Shown here piece by piece: positions 16,416 to 25,565 of a stretch of DNA of 64,000 nt. This stretch comes from DAOUKH01 sp034421515. GTDB lineage: Bacteria; Chloroflexota; Dehalococcoidia; SHYB01. The notes beneath the pieces are model-generated. The model was not told the origin of the DNA, ran no database searches, and saw nothing but the letters and a program-made list of their open reading frames with translations. A program made the translations under genes and the position numbers. Positions within the stretch are counted from its first letter, which is position 1. Each line of letters begins with the position of its first letter. The stretch spans positions 1-64,000 of the forward strand of contig DAOUKH010000062.1 in the NCBI GenBank assembly GCA_034421515.1. Direction: 5' to 3'.

Positions 16416-18707
16416 TCAACGGCCCGAACCCTGGAGGTGGCGTTCGAGAATCACAGCCGCCGCGCGCTTGTCGAGCGGCTCGTTGTTGTTGCCGCACTTG
16501 GGCGATTGAATGCAGGAGGGGCAGCCCTCGCGGCAGGGGCACTCGCGGATGGCCCGCAGCGTCGTCCCCCACAGCTCCTCAATCAGGTCGTAGCCCTTCT
16601 CGGCGATGCCCACGCCGCCCGGGTGGCCGTCGTAGATGAAGATCTGCGGCTTGCCGGTGTCGGCGTGCAGGGCCGTGGAGACCCCGCCGATGTCGGCGCG
16701 GTCGCACATGGCGAAGAAAGGCAGCATCCCGATGGCCGCATGCTCGGCGGCGTGCAGCCCGCCGGGGACGTCGAGCTTCAGGCGGTCGATCTCGGCGAGC
16801 GCCGAGTCGGCAATATCGAACCAGAGCGCCGTCGTCTGGAAGGACCGGGTCTGTGGTTCGAGCGGCACGTCGTCGATGACCGAGTCGGTGAGCTGCTGTT
16901 TGCGCAGGTAGCCAATGACGGTACGCGCCACCTCTACCGTCCCAAGAAAGACGTCGACCCCTTTCACGCGCTTCCGCGACGCGACCCGGTCGATGTCGAT
17001 GTCAGTGACGTGTCGCGTGGTGGTGTAGTAGGGGTCTTCGTGGGGCCGGAGATGAGCGGTGCGCGCCTCCAGGTCAAGCTCGGTGACGAAGAACGGCTCG
17101 CCCTGATGTAGGTAGACGGCGCCCGGGTGTAGCTGCGAGAATACAATCGAGGCATCGACGTGCTCGATGAGCGCCCCGCTTGTCTCCTCGACCACGAGGA
17201 AGCGGTCGCCGCCCGCGGAGCGGATGTCGACGTGCTCGGCGGGATAGACGACGCCGGGAGCGGGGAACCAACGGTCCCGCGCTTCGTGGACGATGCCCTG
17301 TTGCTCCATGTGCGGCAGCAATCCGCGCATCTCCTCGCCGAAGATCGCCTCGTCTTTCGCTTCCAGTGGAGCCTCGAAGGCGGCGCAGGTAAGGTGCGGT
17401 TCCAGGACATAGGGGTTGGCGGGCGCGATCAGCACGTGCTCCTGCGGTTTGCCGAAGAAGGCGTCGGGGTGGCGCATGAGGTACTGGTCGAGGGGATTGT
17501 CGGAGGCGATCATCACGCTGAGAGAGCGTTCGCCGCCACGGCCGCTGCGGCCCGCCTGCTGCCAGGCGCTGGCGATCGTGCCCGGATAGCCGTTGAGCAC
17601 GGTGGCGTCGAGATCGCCCACGTCAATGCCAAGCTCAAGAGCGTTGGTTGCCGACACACCCAAGAGCGAGCCCTCGAAGAGCCCCTGCTCGATGGCGCGG
17701 CGGTCTTCTGCAAGATACCCCGCGCGATAGGCGCGGACGCGCCGGGACAGCGGGACCGACTCCTGCTTCAACCGGTCGCGGGTGTAGCTATAGACGAGCT
17801 CGGCGGTCTTGCGGCTGCGGCTGAAGGCGATGGTGCGGACGTCCCCCTTCACCAGCTCGGAAAAGAGGTTCGTCGCCTCGGAGTTGGGGCTGCCCCGCGC
17901 CGTCTGCTCCTCGTCGATGAGCGGCGGGTTCCAGAGCACGAAGTCCTTCCCGCCGTACGGCGAACCGTCGTCGTCGATGACCTCGAAGGGCAGACCCGTC
18001 AGGCGTTCGGCATGATCTCCCGGGTTCGCCACCGTCGCCGAGCACAGCACGAACTGCGGCGCGCCGCCGTAGAGGGCGCAGACGCGGCGTAGACGCCGCA
18101 CGACGTTGGCCACGTGCGATCCGAAGACGCCGCGGTAGACGTGGCTCTCGTCGATGACGACGTAGCGGAGCCCGGCGAAGAATCGCTTCCACCCGACGTG
18201 GTTGGGGAGGATGCCAAGGTGGAGCATGTCCGGATTGGTTATGACAACCTGACCGGCGCGGCGTATCTCGGCCCGGTCGCGGCTCTCCGTATCGCCGTCG
18301 TACGTCGCACAGCGGAGCGGCGGGTCCATGAACGCGCCGAGCTCACGCAGTTTGCGCAGTTGGTCTTGAGCCAAAGCCTTGGTGGGAAAGAGGTAGAGCG
18401 CCCGCGAGCCTCGCGTTCGGCGCAGACGTTCGAGTACCGGCACGTGGTAGCAGAGACTTTTGCCGCTAGCCGTGGCGGTGGCGACGACGACGTTCGACCC
18501 CTCGCGAAGCGCCTCGACGGCCCGCGCCTGGTGCTCGTAGAGGGGCAGCAGTCCCAGCGAATCTAGCCGTGCCTCAAGCGCGTCGGGGAGCCGTCCGTCG
18601 AGTTCCCGGTGGCGGACGGGACGCACTCGCACGTCTTCCAGATGCACGATCTGGCCCTTATACCAGTCCTGCTCACGAACGCGCGCAAGGAAGGCCTGCG
18701 TATCCAC
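16416..18707 (-). CDS. DEAD/DEAH helicase with DUF1998 domain (MrfA/Hrq1-like)
   Basis: A 763-residue superfamily 2 helicase: Walker A ATATASGKSLCYH near residue 82, DESH box VVIDESHVYRG near 185, SATVANP, and motif VI QQAGRSGRGG. The C-terminal DUF1998 region ends in four clustered cysteines (CPCREGC...C near residue 735), as in MrfA, a mitomycin-repair DNA helicase, and eukaryotic Hrq1. Start codon is GTG 18707. The DUF503 gene lies 43 bases upstream on the same strand. Confidence 0.9.
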   Translation of the reverse strand: MDTQAFLARVREQDWYKGQIVHLEDVRVRPVRHRELDGRLPDALEARLDSLGLLPLYEHQARAVEALREGSNVVVATATASGKSLCYHVPVLERLRRTRGSRALYLFPTKALAQDQLRKLRELGAFMDPPLRCATYDGDTESRDRAEIRRAGQVVITNPDMLHLGILPNHVGWKRFFAGLRYVVIDESHVYRGVFGSHVANVVRRLRRVCALYGGAPQFVLCSATVANPGDHAERLTGLPFEVIDDDGSPYGGKDFVLWNPPLIDEEQTARGSPNSEATNLFSELVKGDVRTIAFSRSRKTAELVYSYTRDRLKQESVPLSRRVRAYRAGYLAEDRRAIEQGLFEGSLLGVSATNALELGIDVGDLDATVLNGYPGTIASAWQQAGRSGRGGERSLSVMIASDNPLDQYLMRHPDAFFGKPQEHVLIAPANPYVLEPHLTCAAFEAPLEAKDEAIFGEEMRGLLPHMEQQGIVHEARDRWFPAPGVVYPAEHVDIRSAGGDRFLVVEETSGALIEHVDASIVFSQLHPGAVYLHQGEPFFVTELDLEARTAHLRPHEDPYYTTTRHVTDIDIDRVASRKRVKGVDVFLGTVEVARTVIGYLRKQQLTDSVIDDVPLEPQTRSFQTTALWFDIADSALAEIDRLKLDVPGGLHAAEHAAIGMLPFFAMCDRADIGGVSTALHADTGKPQIFIYDGHPGGVGIAEKGYDLIEELWGTTLRAIRECPCREGCPSCIQSPKCGNNNEPLDKRAAAVILERHLQGSGR

Positions 18708-18750
18708 CGTCTCGCTCAGAGCGCGGCGTCCGGCGCGAACAGGGCCGCGG

Positions 18751-19044
18751 CTAGGCGCCGTCGATGATCTCTATCTCGTAGTCCAGCAGCTCCACGTCGC
18801 CGAGCTGTCGCTCAATGTAACGCACGACGTTCGACAGCATGGAGTTGGCGTGCCGTCCATCGTTGCTCACGCACGTCAGGCCAAAGGTGAGCCGCTGCCA
18901 TGCCTCCTGGTCCTCTATCTCGGCAATGGCAACGTTGAACTTCGCGCGGACCTTGGAGGAAATCGAGTGGGCCACTCGCCGCTTCCCCTTGATGTTGTCG
19001 TTCTCGGGGATTCTCAGGGAGAGTCTGCAGACGCCCACGTGCAT
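18751..19044 (-). CDS. DUF503 (YlxP-like) protein
   Basis: The 97-residue protein begins MHVGVCRLSLRIPENDNIKG and contains KRRVAHSISSKVRAKFNVA and VSNDGRHANSMLSNVVRYIE, matching DUF503/YlxP, often linked to ribosome assembly genes. The -10 hexamer TATAAT ends 9 bases before the ATG, so the mRNA leader would be only a few bases. Divergent from ubiE. Confidence 0.85.
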   Translation of the reverse strand: MHVGVCRLSLRIPENDNIKGKRRVAHSISSKVRAKFNVAIAEIEDQEAWQRLTFGLTCVSNDGRHANSMLSNVVRYIERQLGDVELLDYEIEIIDGA

Positions 19045-19053
19045 GGCCCACCG

Positions 19054-19059
19054 ATTATA
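19054..19059 (-). promoter_or_regulatory. -10 box of the DUF503 gene
   Basis: Perfect TATAAT on the minus strand, 9 bases upstream of the start codon; predicts a leaderless or nearly leaderless transcript. No clear -35. Confidence 0.5.
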
Positions 19060-19094
19060 CCCCTCGCGTTCACCTGTTCGTTACATTGACGCGA

Positions 19095-19130
19095 TTGACG
19101 CTTTCGCCGGAGTCTCCTTAGAATTGTGAA
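19095..19130 (+). promoter_or_regulatory. ubiE-rex promoter with a Rex-like half-site
   Basis: TTGACG (19095-19100), an 18-base spacer and TAGAAT (19119-19124), each 5 of 6 to consensus. TTGTGAA, the half-site of Rex operators, directly follows at 19124-19130; its partner TTCACAA is not present, so autoregulation by Rex is only a possibility. Confidence 0.6.
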
Positions 19131-19176
19131 TCCTGTAGCAATCCGGCGGTTCTTTCGCGTAGTGTCCTCACAAGCC

Positions 19177-19926
19177 ATGGACAGGCCATCAGACGCGGAG
19201 AAGACGGGCTACGTTCGCCGCCTGTTTGGGCGCATCGCTCCGAGGTACGACCTTGGAAACCGCGTCATCAGCTTGGGGCGCGACCGGAGCTGGCGCCGGG
19301 AAGCGATCAACGACTTCGGGCCGGTTGCAGGGGAGCGCATCTTGGACGTGGGATCGGGCACCGGCGACCTATCGCTCGCCCTCGCTTCCGCAGGGGCATC
19401 GGTCACTGCCTGCGACCTCAGCGCCCCCATGCTCCAGATCAGCGCGCGGCGCGCCCGGGAGGCCAACGGCGGCCTCGACATCTCCCACGTCCTCGCCGAC
19501 GCCCTTCGCCTCCCCTTCGCCGACGCCGTCTTCGACGGCGCTGCGGCGGCCTTCACCGTCCGCAACTTCACCGACCTCGGCCGGGGTCTGGCCGAAATCG
19601 CCCGGGTGCTGAAACCTTCCGGGCGCTTCCTCTGCCTGGAGTTCACCCACCCGCCCTCGGCCATCGTCTCCACGCTCTACCGTCCCTACCTCAACTACGT
19701 GCTGCCGCTCCTCGGTGGCGCGGTGACCGGCAACCCCGGCGCCTACCGCTATCTGACCGCTTCGATCAAAAGCTTCCCGGGTCCCGAGTCGCTCGCCGGT
19801 CTCATGCGGGCGGCGGGGTTCGCCCGCGTCGACTGGCGGCTGCTGAACCTCGGCTCCGTCGCCATCCACCTCTGTCGAAAGGAGCCAGCGGGTGCCCCTG
19901 CCCAGCCCGAGCCCGCCACGGTTTGA
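19177..19926 (+). CDS. ubiE: Menaquinone/ubiquinone biosynthesis methyltransferase UbiE/MenG
   Basis: The 249-residue class I SAM methyltransferase has YDLGNRVISLGRDRSWRR, motif I ILDVGSGTGDLSL and AFTVRNFTDLGRGLAEIARV, the UbiE signature block. It methylates the quinone ring in the last steps of menaquinone synthesis. The frame is open from GTG 19126, but the promoter places the transcription start near 19131, so ATG 19177 is preferred; GTG 19162 is an alternative. The stop overlaps the rex start. Confidence 0.9.
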   Translation: MDRPSDAEKTGYVRRLFGRIAPRYDLGNRVISLGRDRSWRREAINDFGPVAGERILDVGSGTGDLSLALASAGASVTACDLSAPMLQISARRAREANGGLDISHVLADALRLPFADAVFDGAAAAFTVRNFTDLGRGLAEIARVLKPSGRFLCLEFTHPPSAIVSTLYRPYLNYVLPLLGGAVTGNPGAYRYLTASIKSFPGPESLAGLMRAAGFARVDWRLLNLGSVAIHLCRKEPAGAPAQPEPATV

Positions 19927-20579
19927 CCCAAGAACACCCGATTCCTCAGAACATCCCCGAAGTCGTCATCCTGCGCCTGCCGCTCTACGTGCGGGTGCTG
20001 GCCCAGCTCCGCGACGACGGCATCGAGGTCGTCAGCTCTCGCGAGCTCGGCGACCGCCTCGGCGTCACGCCGGCGCAGATACGGAAAGACCTGAGCTACT
20101 TCGGGCGCTTCGGCAAGCAGGGCCGGGGCTACAACGTGGGATACCTTGTCGGCGAGCTACGCCGCGTCCTAGGGCTCGACCGGGAATGGAACACCGCCGT
20201 GATCGGCGTGGGCCGGCTCGGGCGGGCCATCATCAACTACCCCGGATTCGGCCCGGAGGGCTTCCGCGTCGTCGCGGCCTTCGACAACGACCCCGACCAG
20301 ATCGGCCGCGAGCTGGCGCACCTCAACGTCCTCTCGACCAACGACCTGCCCGCGGTGATCGGCACCCAGCAGATCGACATCGCCATCGTCGCGGTGCCCG
20401 CGCAGACGGCGCAATCGGTCATCGATCAGCTCGTCGAGTGCGGCGTGAAGGCGATCCTGAACTACGCCCCGATCGCTCCGCAGGCCCCCGAGGACGTGCG
20501 GGTGCGCAACATCGACCCCGTCCTGGGTCTCCAGACGATGACCTACCACCTGGCGTCGCGGCAGGGCGCGGACGAGTAA
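19923..20579 (+). CDS. rex: Redox-sensing transcriptional repressor Rex
   Basis: The 218-residue protein has a winged helix (IPEVVILRLPLYVRVLAQL, then GVTPAQIRKDLSYFGRFGKQG) and a Rossmann domain (VIGVGRLGRAIINYPGF), with the C-terminal swap helix. Rex senses NADH/NAD+ and represses fermentative and respiratory genes. The start is TTG 19923, overlapping the ubiE stop (TTGA), so it should be translationally coupled to ubiE. It converges on the ATP synthase operon with 18 bases between stops. Confidence 0.93.
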   Translation: MTQEHPIPQNIPEVVILRLPLYVRVLAQLRDDGIEVVSSRELGDRLGVTPAQIRKDLSYFGRFGKQGRGYNVGYLVGELRRVLGLDREWNTAVIGVGRLGRAIINYPGFGPEGFRVVAAFDNDPDQIGRELAHLNVLSTNDLPAVIGTQQIDIAIVAVPAQTAQSVIDQLVECGVKAILNYAPIAPQAPEDVRVRNIDPVLGLQTMTYHLASRQGADE

Positions 20580-20597
20580 GGAAGCGACGGGCGCGCC

Positions 20598-21035
20598 TTA
20601 GCGGCGCGGCGGCTCCGGAGCGCCGGTGGCGCGGCGCCGGCGGGCCACCTTCAGGCGGATGTTCGCCCGGCGTAGCGAGTTGAGGGCGCGCTGCAGGTCA
20701 AGGTCGGTGGCGTGGGAGGCGATTCGCTCCTGGGCCTTCCGCATCGCCTCTTCGGCCCGGGCGAGGTCGATCTCGTCGGCCCGCTCCGCCGAGTCCGCCA
20801 GCACGATGACCTTGTTGTCCAGAATTTCGAGGAAGCCGCCCGCGACGGCGAAGGTCAGCGTGTCTTGGCCGCCGTCCTTGAGGCGAATCTCTCCCGGTTC
20901 AAGCATGGTGAGCAGCGGAGCGTGACGCGGCAGCAGGCCGAGCTGGCCTTCGGTCCCGGGCGCGATGATCATGTCGGCCTCGGCTTCGAGGACGGTGCGC
21001 TCGGCGGTGACGATCTCGATCTTCAGCTTCGCCAT
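20598..21035 (-). CDS. atpC: ATP synthase F1 subunit epsilon
   Basis: The 145-residue protein has the beta-sandwich domain (KIEIVTAERTVLEAEADMII, GQLGLLPRHAPLLTML) and the two-helix C-terminal domain, here extended by a basic Pro-rich tail. It is the last gene of the operon and transmits and regulates rotation in the central stalk. Confidence 0.95.
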   Translation of the reverse strand: MAKLKIEIVTAERTVLEAEADMIIAPGTEGQLGLLPRHAPLLTMLEPGEIRLKDGGQDTLTFAVAGGFLEILDNKVIVLADSAERADEIDLARAEEAMRKAQERIASHATDLDLQRALNSLRRANIRLKVARRRRATGAPEPPRR

Positions 21036-21067
21036 GTCTCTCTTCCCACGCGGGGCGGTCGGGCCTC

Positions 21068-22465
21068 TTAGTTGCGGGCCAGCATCTTCTGGCCCTCTTC
21101 GACGGCCTCCTCAATCGTGCCCTTCATGTAGAAGGCCTGCTCGGGGATGTCGTCGTGCTTGCCTTCCAGGATTTCGTTGAAGCCGCGCACCGTTTCGGCA
21201 ACGGGCACGTACCGGCCTTCGATGCCGGTGAACGGCTCGGCCACGAACATCGGCTGGGTGAGGAAGCGCTGGATCTTGCGGGCGCGGGACACGGTCTGCT
21301 TGTCCTCCTCGGACAGCTCCTCCATCCCCAGGATCGCGATGATGTCCTGCAAGTCTTTGAAGCGCTGGAGCACGAGCCGGACGCCCTGCGCGGCATCGTA
21401 GTGCTCCTTGCCCACGATGTTCGGGTCGAGGACGCGCGAGCTCGACACCAGCGGGTCTACGGCGGGGTAGAGCGCCTGGGATGCGAGGTCGCGGTCAAGA
21501 GAGATGACCGCGTCGAGGTGGCCGAAGGTGGTGGCCACGCCGGGGTCGGTGTAGTCGTCGGCGGGAACGTAGATTGCCTGGAACGACGTGATCGAGCCGC
21601 TCTTGGTCGAGGTGATGCGCTCTTCGAGGTCGCCCATCTCCGTCGAGAGGGTCGGCTGATAGCCCACGGCGGAGGGCATGCGGCCCAGGAGCGCCGAGAC
21701 CTCCATGCCGGCGAGGATGTACCGGTAGATGTTGTCGATGAAGAGGAGGACGTCCTGGCCTTCGCGGTCGCGGAAGAACTCGGCCATGGTGAGGCCGGTG
21801 AGGGCGATGCGGAGTCGCACGCCGGGCGGCTCGTTCATCTGGCCGAAGACGAGGACGGTCTTGTCGATGACGCCCGACTCCTGCATCTCGTGCCAGAGGT
21901 CGTTGCCTTCGCGCGAGCGCTCGCCGACGCCGGCGAACACGGAGAAGCCGCCGTGCTCGGTGGCGATGTTACGGATGAGCTCCTGAATGACGACGGTCTT
22001 CCCGACGCCCGCGCCGCCGTAGGCGCCGATCTTGCCGCCCTTGGCGAACGGCGTCATCAGGTCGAGCACCTTGATGCCCGTCTCCAGCACCTGGGCCTCG
22101 GTCACCTGGTCTTCGAAGGGAGGCGCGGGCCGGTGGATCGGCCACTTCTCGTCGGAGGCAACGTCGCCGAGGTTGTCGAGGGCGTCGCCGGTGACGTTGA
22201 ACAGGCGGCCGAGGGAAGGGCGCCCGACGGGGACGGCAATGGGCTGGCCGGTGTCGACGGCTTCCGCGCCGCGCGTCAGGCCCTCGGTGGCGCCGAGCGC
22301 GAGACAACGCACCCAGTTGTTGCCAATGTGCTGCTCGACCTCGAGGACGATCTTGTCGCCGTTCTGGCCGACTTCGAGCGCGTTGTAGATAGCCGGCAGC
22401 TCCGCGGCGCCGAACTCCACGTCCACCACCGTGCCGATTACCTGCACCACTTTACCGGTTGCCAT
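21068..22465 (-). CDS. atpD: ATP synthase F1 subunit beta (catalytic)
   Basis: The 465-residue catalytic subunit has Walker A GGAGVGKTVVIQELIRNIA near residue 150, GERSREGNDLW, Walker B VLLFIDNIYRY and the lever sequence ELSEED near 390. The common ALLGRMPSAVGYQPTLSTEM segment is intact. It sits 48 bases after atpG. Confidence 0.98.
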   Translation of the reverse strand: MATGKVVQVIGTVVDVEFGAAELPAIYNALEVGQNGDKIVLEVEQHIGNNWVRCLALGATEGLTRGAEAVDTGQPIAVPVGRPSLGRLFNVTGDALDNLGDVASDEKWPIHRPAPPFEDQVTEAQVLETGIKVLDLMTPFAKGGKIGAYGGAGVGKTVVIQELIRNIATEHGGFSVFAGVGERSREGNDLWHEMQESGVIDKTVLVFGQMNEPPGVRLRIALTGLTMAEFFRDREGQDVLLFIDNIYRYILAGMEVSALLGRMPSAVGYQPTLSTEMGDLEERITSTKSGSITSFQAIYVPADDYTDPGVATTFGHLDAVISLDRDLASQALYPAVDPLVSSSRVLDPNIVGKEHYDAAQGVRLVLQRFKDLQDIIAILGMEELSEEDKQTVSRARKIQRFLTQPMFVAEPFTGIEGRYVPVAETVRGFNEILEGKHDDIPEQAFYMKGTIEEAVEEGQKMLARN

Positions 22466-22513
22466 CTCGTTCCTCCCTCTCCAGGAGAGCCGTTCCTGTC
22501 GTTCGAAGAATCC

Positions 22514-23380
22514 TCATCCCTCCAGCGCCACGACGCCGCCGGTGATGTCGAGCAGCTCGCCGGTAATCGTGGCCTGGCGGACCTTGTTCATTTCGAGTGT
22601 GAGTCCTTGGATCATTTCGTTGGCGCTGTCCGTCGCGTTGCGCATGGCGACCATGCGGGCGGAGTGCTCGCTCGCGTTCGCTTCGAGCAGGGCCTGGTAG
22701 ACCTGCACGTCGACGAAGCGCGGCAGCAACTCGCGAAGGACGCCGGCGGCGTCCGGCTCGTAGATGTAGGTCGCATGCGCCGCGGCGCCGTCGTCCGCCG
22801 CCTCCGGCTCGATCGGCAGCAGCTGCCGCACCACGGGCCGTTGCACCACCATCGAGACGAACTCGGCATAGATCAGATAGACGCGGTCGGCCTCGCCCGA
22901 CGTGTAGGCGTCGGTGATGAGCCGGGTCATGGGCTGGATGTCGGGGACTTCGAAGCGGTCGCCTATGTCGGTGAAGGAAGCCGTGACGTTCTGGCCGTAG
23001 CGGATGAGGAAGTCGCGGCCCTTCTTGCCGATTGTGACAGCGGAGACGGGCAGCTTCTCTTCGAGCACGAACTGCGAGGCCCTCCGGTTCAGGTTCGAGT
23101 TGAGCCCGCCGGTCAGCCCGCGGTCGGGGGTGACGTGCAGGATCTGGACGTTTTGCACCTCCCGCTTTTCGAGCAACGGGTGCAGGTCTTCCAGGCTCTC
23201 CGACTGGGCCGCGAGGTGTCCGAGGACGCTCTGCAGCTTATCGGCGTAAGGCCGTCCGGCCAGCACGCGCTCCTGGGCGCGGCGCATCTTCGACGCCGCG
23301 ATCATCTCCATGGCGCGCGTGATCTTCGCCGTATTCTCGACGCTCCGGATGCGCCGCCGTATGGTCCTCAGGTTCGCCAT
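22514..23380 (-). CDS. atpG: ATP synthase F1 subunit gamma
   Basis: The 288-residue central-stalk subunit has the N-terminal helix RTIRRRIRSVENTAKITRAM and the C-terminal helix with RMVAMRNATDSANEMI. A 15-residue Ala/Asp-rich stretch near residue 195 is an insertion in the Rossmann-like domain. It follows atpA after 25 bases. Confidence 0.96.
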   Translation of the reverse strand: MANLRTIRRRIRSVENTAKITRAMEMIAASKMRRAQERVLAGRPYADKLQSVLGHLAAQSESLEDLHPLLEKREVQNVQILHVTPDRGLTGGLNSNLNRRASQFVLEEKLPVSAVTIGKKGRDFLIRYGQNVTASFTDIGDRFEVPDIQPMTRLITDAYTSGEADRVYLIYAEFVSMVVQRPVVRQLLPIEPEAADDGAAAHATYIYEPDAAGVLRELLPRFVDVQVYQALLEANASEHSARMVAMRNATDSANEMIQGLTLEMNKVRQATITGELLDITGGVVALEG

Positions 23381-23405
23381 AGTCCAGCTTTAGCGGAGGC
23401 TCCCC

Positions 23406-24911
23406 CTAGTAGGGAACCGAGTCCTTGAACTCCTGGATCGCGGCTTTCAGTTGCTCACCGGTCTCGTCGGGGACGTCGTTCGACTCGGTGATGGCCGCAA
23501 GGATTTCGGGGTGGTTGGTGCGCATGAACTCGACGAAGGCCGCGTCGAAGGCGGTGACCTTCTCGACCGGCACGTCGTCGAGGAAGCCGTTGACGCCCGC
23601 GTAGAGCACCGCGACCTGCTCGGCAAGCGAGTAGGGGCCGTACTGCCCCTGCTTCAGAAGCTCTGTCATGCGCTGGCCGCGCTCGATCTGGGCGCGGGTC
23701 GTGGCGTCGAGGTCGGCGGTGCCGAACTGGGCAAAGGCCGCCAGGGCCCGGAACTGCGCGAGGTCGAGCCGCAGGCCGCCGGCCACTTTCTTCATCGCCC
23801 GCGTCTGTGCCGAGCCGCCCACCCGCGACACCGAGATGCCTACGTTCATCGCGGGGCGCACCCCGGAATTGAACAGGTCGGCCTCGAGGAATATCTGCCC
23901 GTCGGTGATCGAGATCACGTTCGTGGGAACGTAGGCCGAAACGTCGCCGGCCTGGGTCTCGATGATGGGCAGGGCGGTGATGGAGCCGCCGCCGAACTCC
24001 TCGTCGAGGTTGGCCGAGCGTTCCAGCAGCCGGCTGTGCAGATAGAAGACGTCGCCGGGGTAGGCCTCGCGTCCCGGCGGGCGCCGCAGCAGCAGCGACA
24101 TTTGCCGGTAGGCCCAGGCGTGCTTCGAGAGGTCGTCGTAGATGATCAGGGCGTCCTTGCCCTGGTCCATGAAAAATTCGGCCATGGCGGTGCCGGAGTA
24201 GGGAGAAAGGTACTGGAGCGCCGCGGAGTCTGAGGCGTTGGCGGCAACGATGATCGTGTGCTCCATCGCGCCGGCAGCCTCGAGAATGCCCACGGTCTGG
24301 GCTACCTTACCGGCTTTCTGGCCGATAGCGACGTAGATGCAGATCAGGTCGCCGCCCTTCTGATTAATGATGGCGTCGATTGCGATGGCCGACTTGCCCG
24401 TGGTGCGGTCGCCGATGATGAGCTCGCGCTGGCCGCGCCCGATGGGAATCATCGAATCGATGACCTTGAGGCCGGTCTGCACCGGACGGTCGACCGACTT
24501 TCGGGTGACCACGTTAGGGGCAATCTTCTCGACGGGGCGGCTCTCGCTGGTCTTGATCGGGCCCTTGCCGTCGATGGGCCGGCCCAGTGAATCGACCACC
24601 CGGCCGACCATGGCCTCGCCCACGGGCACCTCGGCGACGCGCCCCGTCGCGCGGACTTCGTCACCTTCCTTGATGGCCGAGTCATCGCCGAAGACCACGA
24701 CGCCGACCGTCTCCTCTTCAAGGTTCAGCGCCATGCCCTGCACGTTGCCCGGCAGGTCCACCAGCTCGCCGTAGCTAATGCCGGTGAGCCCGTGCACCCG
24801 GGCGATACCATCGCCGACTTCGACGACGGTCCCAACGTCCACGGTGGTCGTGGAGGCGCCGTATTGCTCGATCTGCTGCTTGATAATCGCGGCGATGTCG
24901 TTTGCCGCCAT
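23406..24911 (-). CDS. atpA: ATP synthase F1 subunit alpha
   Basis: The 501-residue regulatory subunit has a Walker A GDRTTGKSAIAIDAI near residue 170 and the conserved RPAMNVGISVSRVGGSAQ block with the arginine finger region. Full length for the family, all domains intact. Confidence 0.98.
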   Translation of the reverse strand: MAANDIAAIIKQQIEQYGASTTTVDVGTVVEVGDGIARVHGLTGISYGELVDLPGNVQGMALNLEEETVGVVVFGDDSAIKEGDEVRATGRVAEVPVGEAMVGRVVDSLGRPIDGKGPIKTSESRPVEKIAPNVVTRKSVDRPVQTGLKVIDSMIPIGRGQRELIIGDRTTGKSAIAIDAIINQKGGDLICIYVAIGQKAGKVAQTVGILEAAGAMEHTIIVAANASDSAALQYLSPYSGTAMAEFFMDQGKDALIIYDDLSKHAWAYRQMSLLLRRPPGREAYPGDVFYLHSRLLERSANLDEEFGGGSITALPIIETQAGDVSAYVPTNVISITDGQIFLEADLFNSGVRPAMNVGISVSRVGGSAQTRAMKKVAGGLRLDLAQFRALAAFAQFGTADLDATTRAQIERGQRMTELLKQGQYGPYSLAEQVAVLYAGVNGFLDDVPVEKVTAFDAAFVEFMRTNHPEILAAITESNDVPDETGEQLKAAIQEFKDSVPY

Positions 24912-24998
24912 GCCTCTGCCCCCTGGCCGCCCCTGCGGCCTCCTGGGTTTATCGTTCCCTGGTCCTGCTCTTAGTTGTCGTTCCTTGCTCCGGGCCTG

Positions 24999-25544
24999 CT
25001 AGGCCGCGCCCTCGTGCAGGGTGCGGCGCAGGCTGTTCAGCTTCGACCGGACGCTGCCGTCGACGACGCGGTCGCCGATCTTGACGACCATCCCGCCCAC
25101 GAGTTCCGGGTCGGTGCGGTATTCCAAGCGCACCTCTTTGCCGGTGACGTCCGCGAGCCACTGCTCGATGCGGCCGCGTTCCGCCTGGTCCGGTTCCACC
25201 GCCGTGACGACCTCGGCCCGAACGATGCCGCGATGTTCGTCGAGCAGCCGGTGAAACTCGGCTGCGAGCGGCAAGGCGAGGGCGGCCAGCCGGCCCTTGG
25301 CGACCAGTAGCGTCGCCAGGTTCAGCCCCTCCGGGCTCAACGCGGGGAGGACCTGGGCCACGGCCTCGCGCTTCTGGTCGACCGACAGCTTCGGGCTCTC
25401 CACTAGCTCGGAGAAGCCCTCCTGCGCGGCCGCCTCGGCAAGCGCCTCAAGATCGCTCACCCACGCGTCCATCGTGTCGCGCTCGCGGGCGATCTCAAAC
25501 GCCGCTTGGGCGTAGCGTCTTGCCGATGCTCCTGGTGACGGCAC
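24999..25544 (-). CDS. atpH: ATP synthase F1 subunit delta
   Basis: The 181-residue protein begins with ARRYAQAAFEIARERDTMD and ends with DPELVGGMVVKIGDRVVDGS, the OSCP/delta C-terminal signature. It joins the peripheral stalk to the top of F1. GTG 25544 is chosen, with AAGGAAG 8 bases upstream; 21 bases separate it from atpF. Confidence 0.94.
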   Translation of the reverse strand: MPSPGASARRYAQAAFEIARERDTMDAWVSDLEALAEAAAQEGFSELVESPKLSVDQKREAVAQVLPALSPEGLNLATLLVAKGRLAALALPLAAEFHRLLDEHRGIVRAEVVTAVEPDQAERGRIEQWLADVTGKEVRLEYRTDPELVGGMVVKIGDRVVDGSVRSKLNSLRRTLHEGAA

Positions 25545-25565
25545 TGCTCGCTTCCTTGAAGTTCC

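Noticed and set aside
16416..18707. Defence-system helicase (for example a DISARM or phage-defence component)
   Set aside because: The C-terminal four-Cys DUF1998 region and lone context match MrfA-type DNA repair helicases; no methylase or nuclease partner is adjacent.
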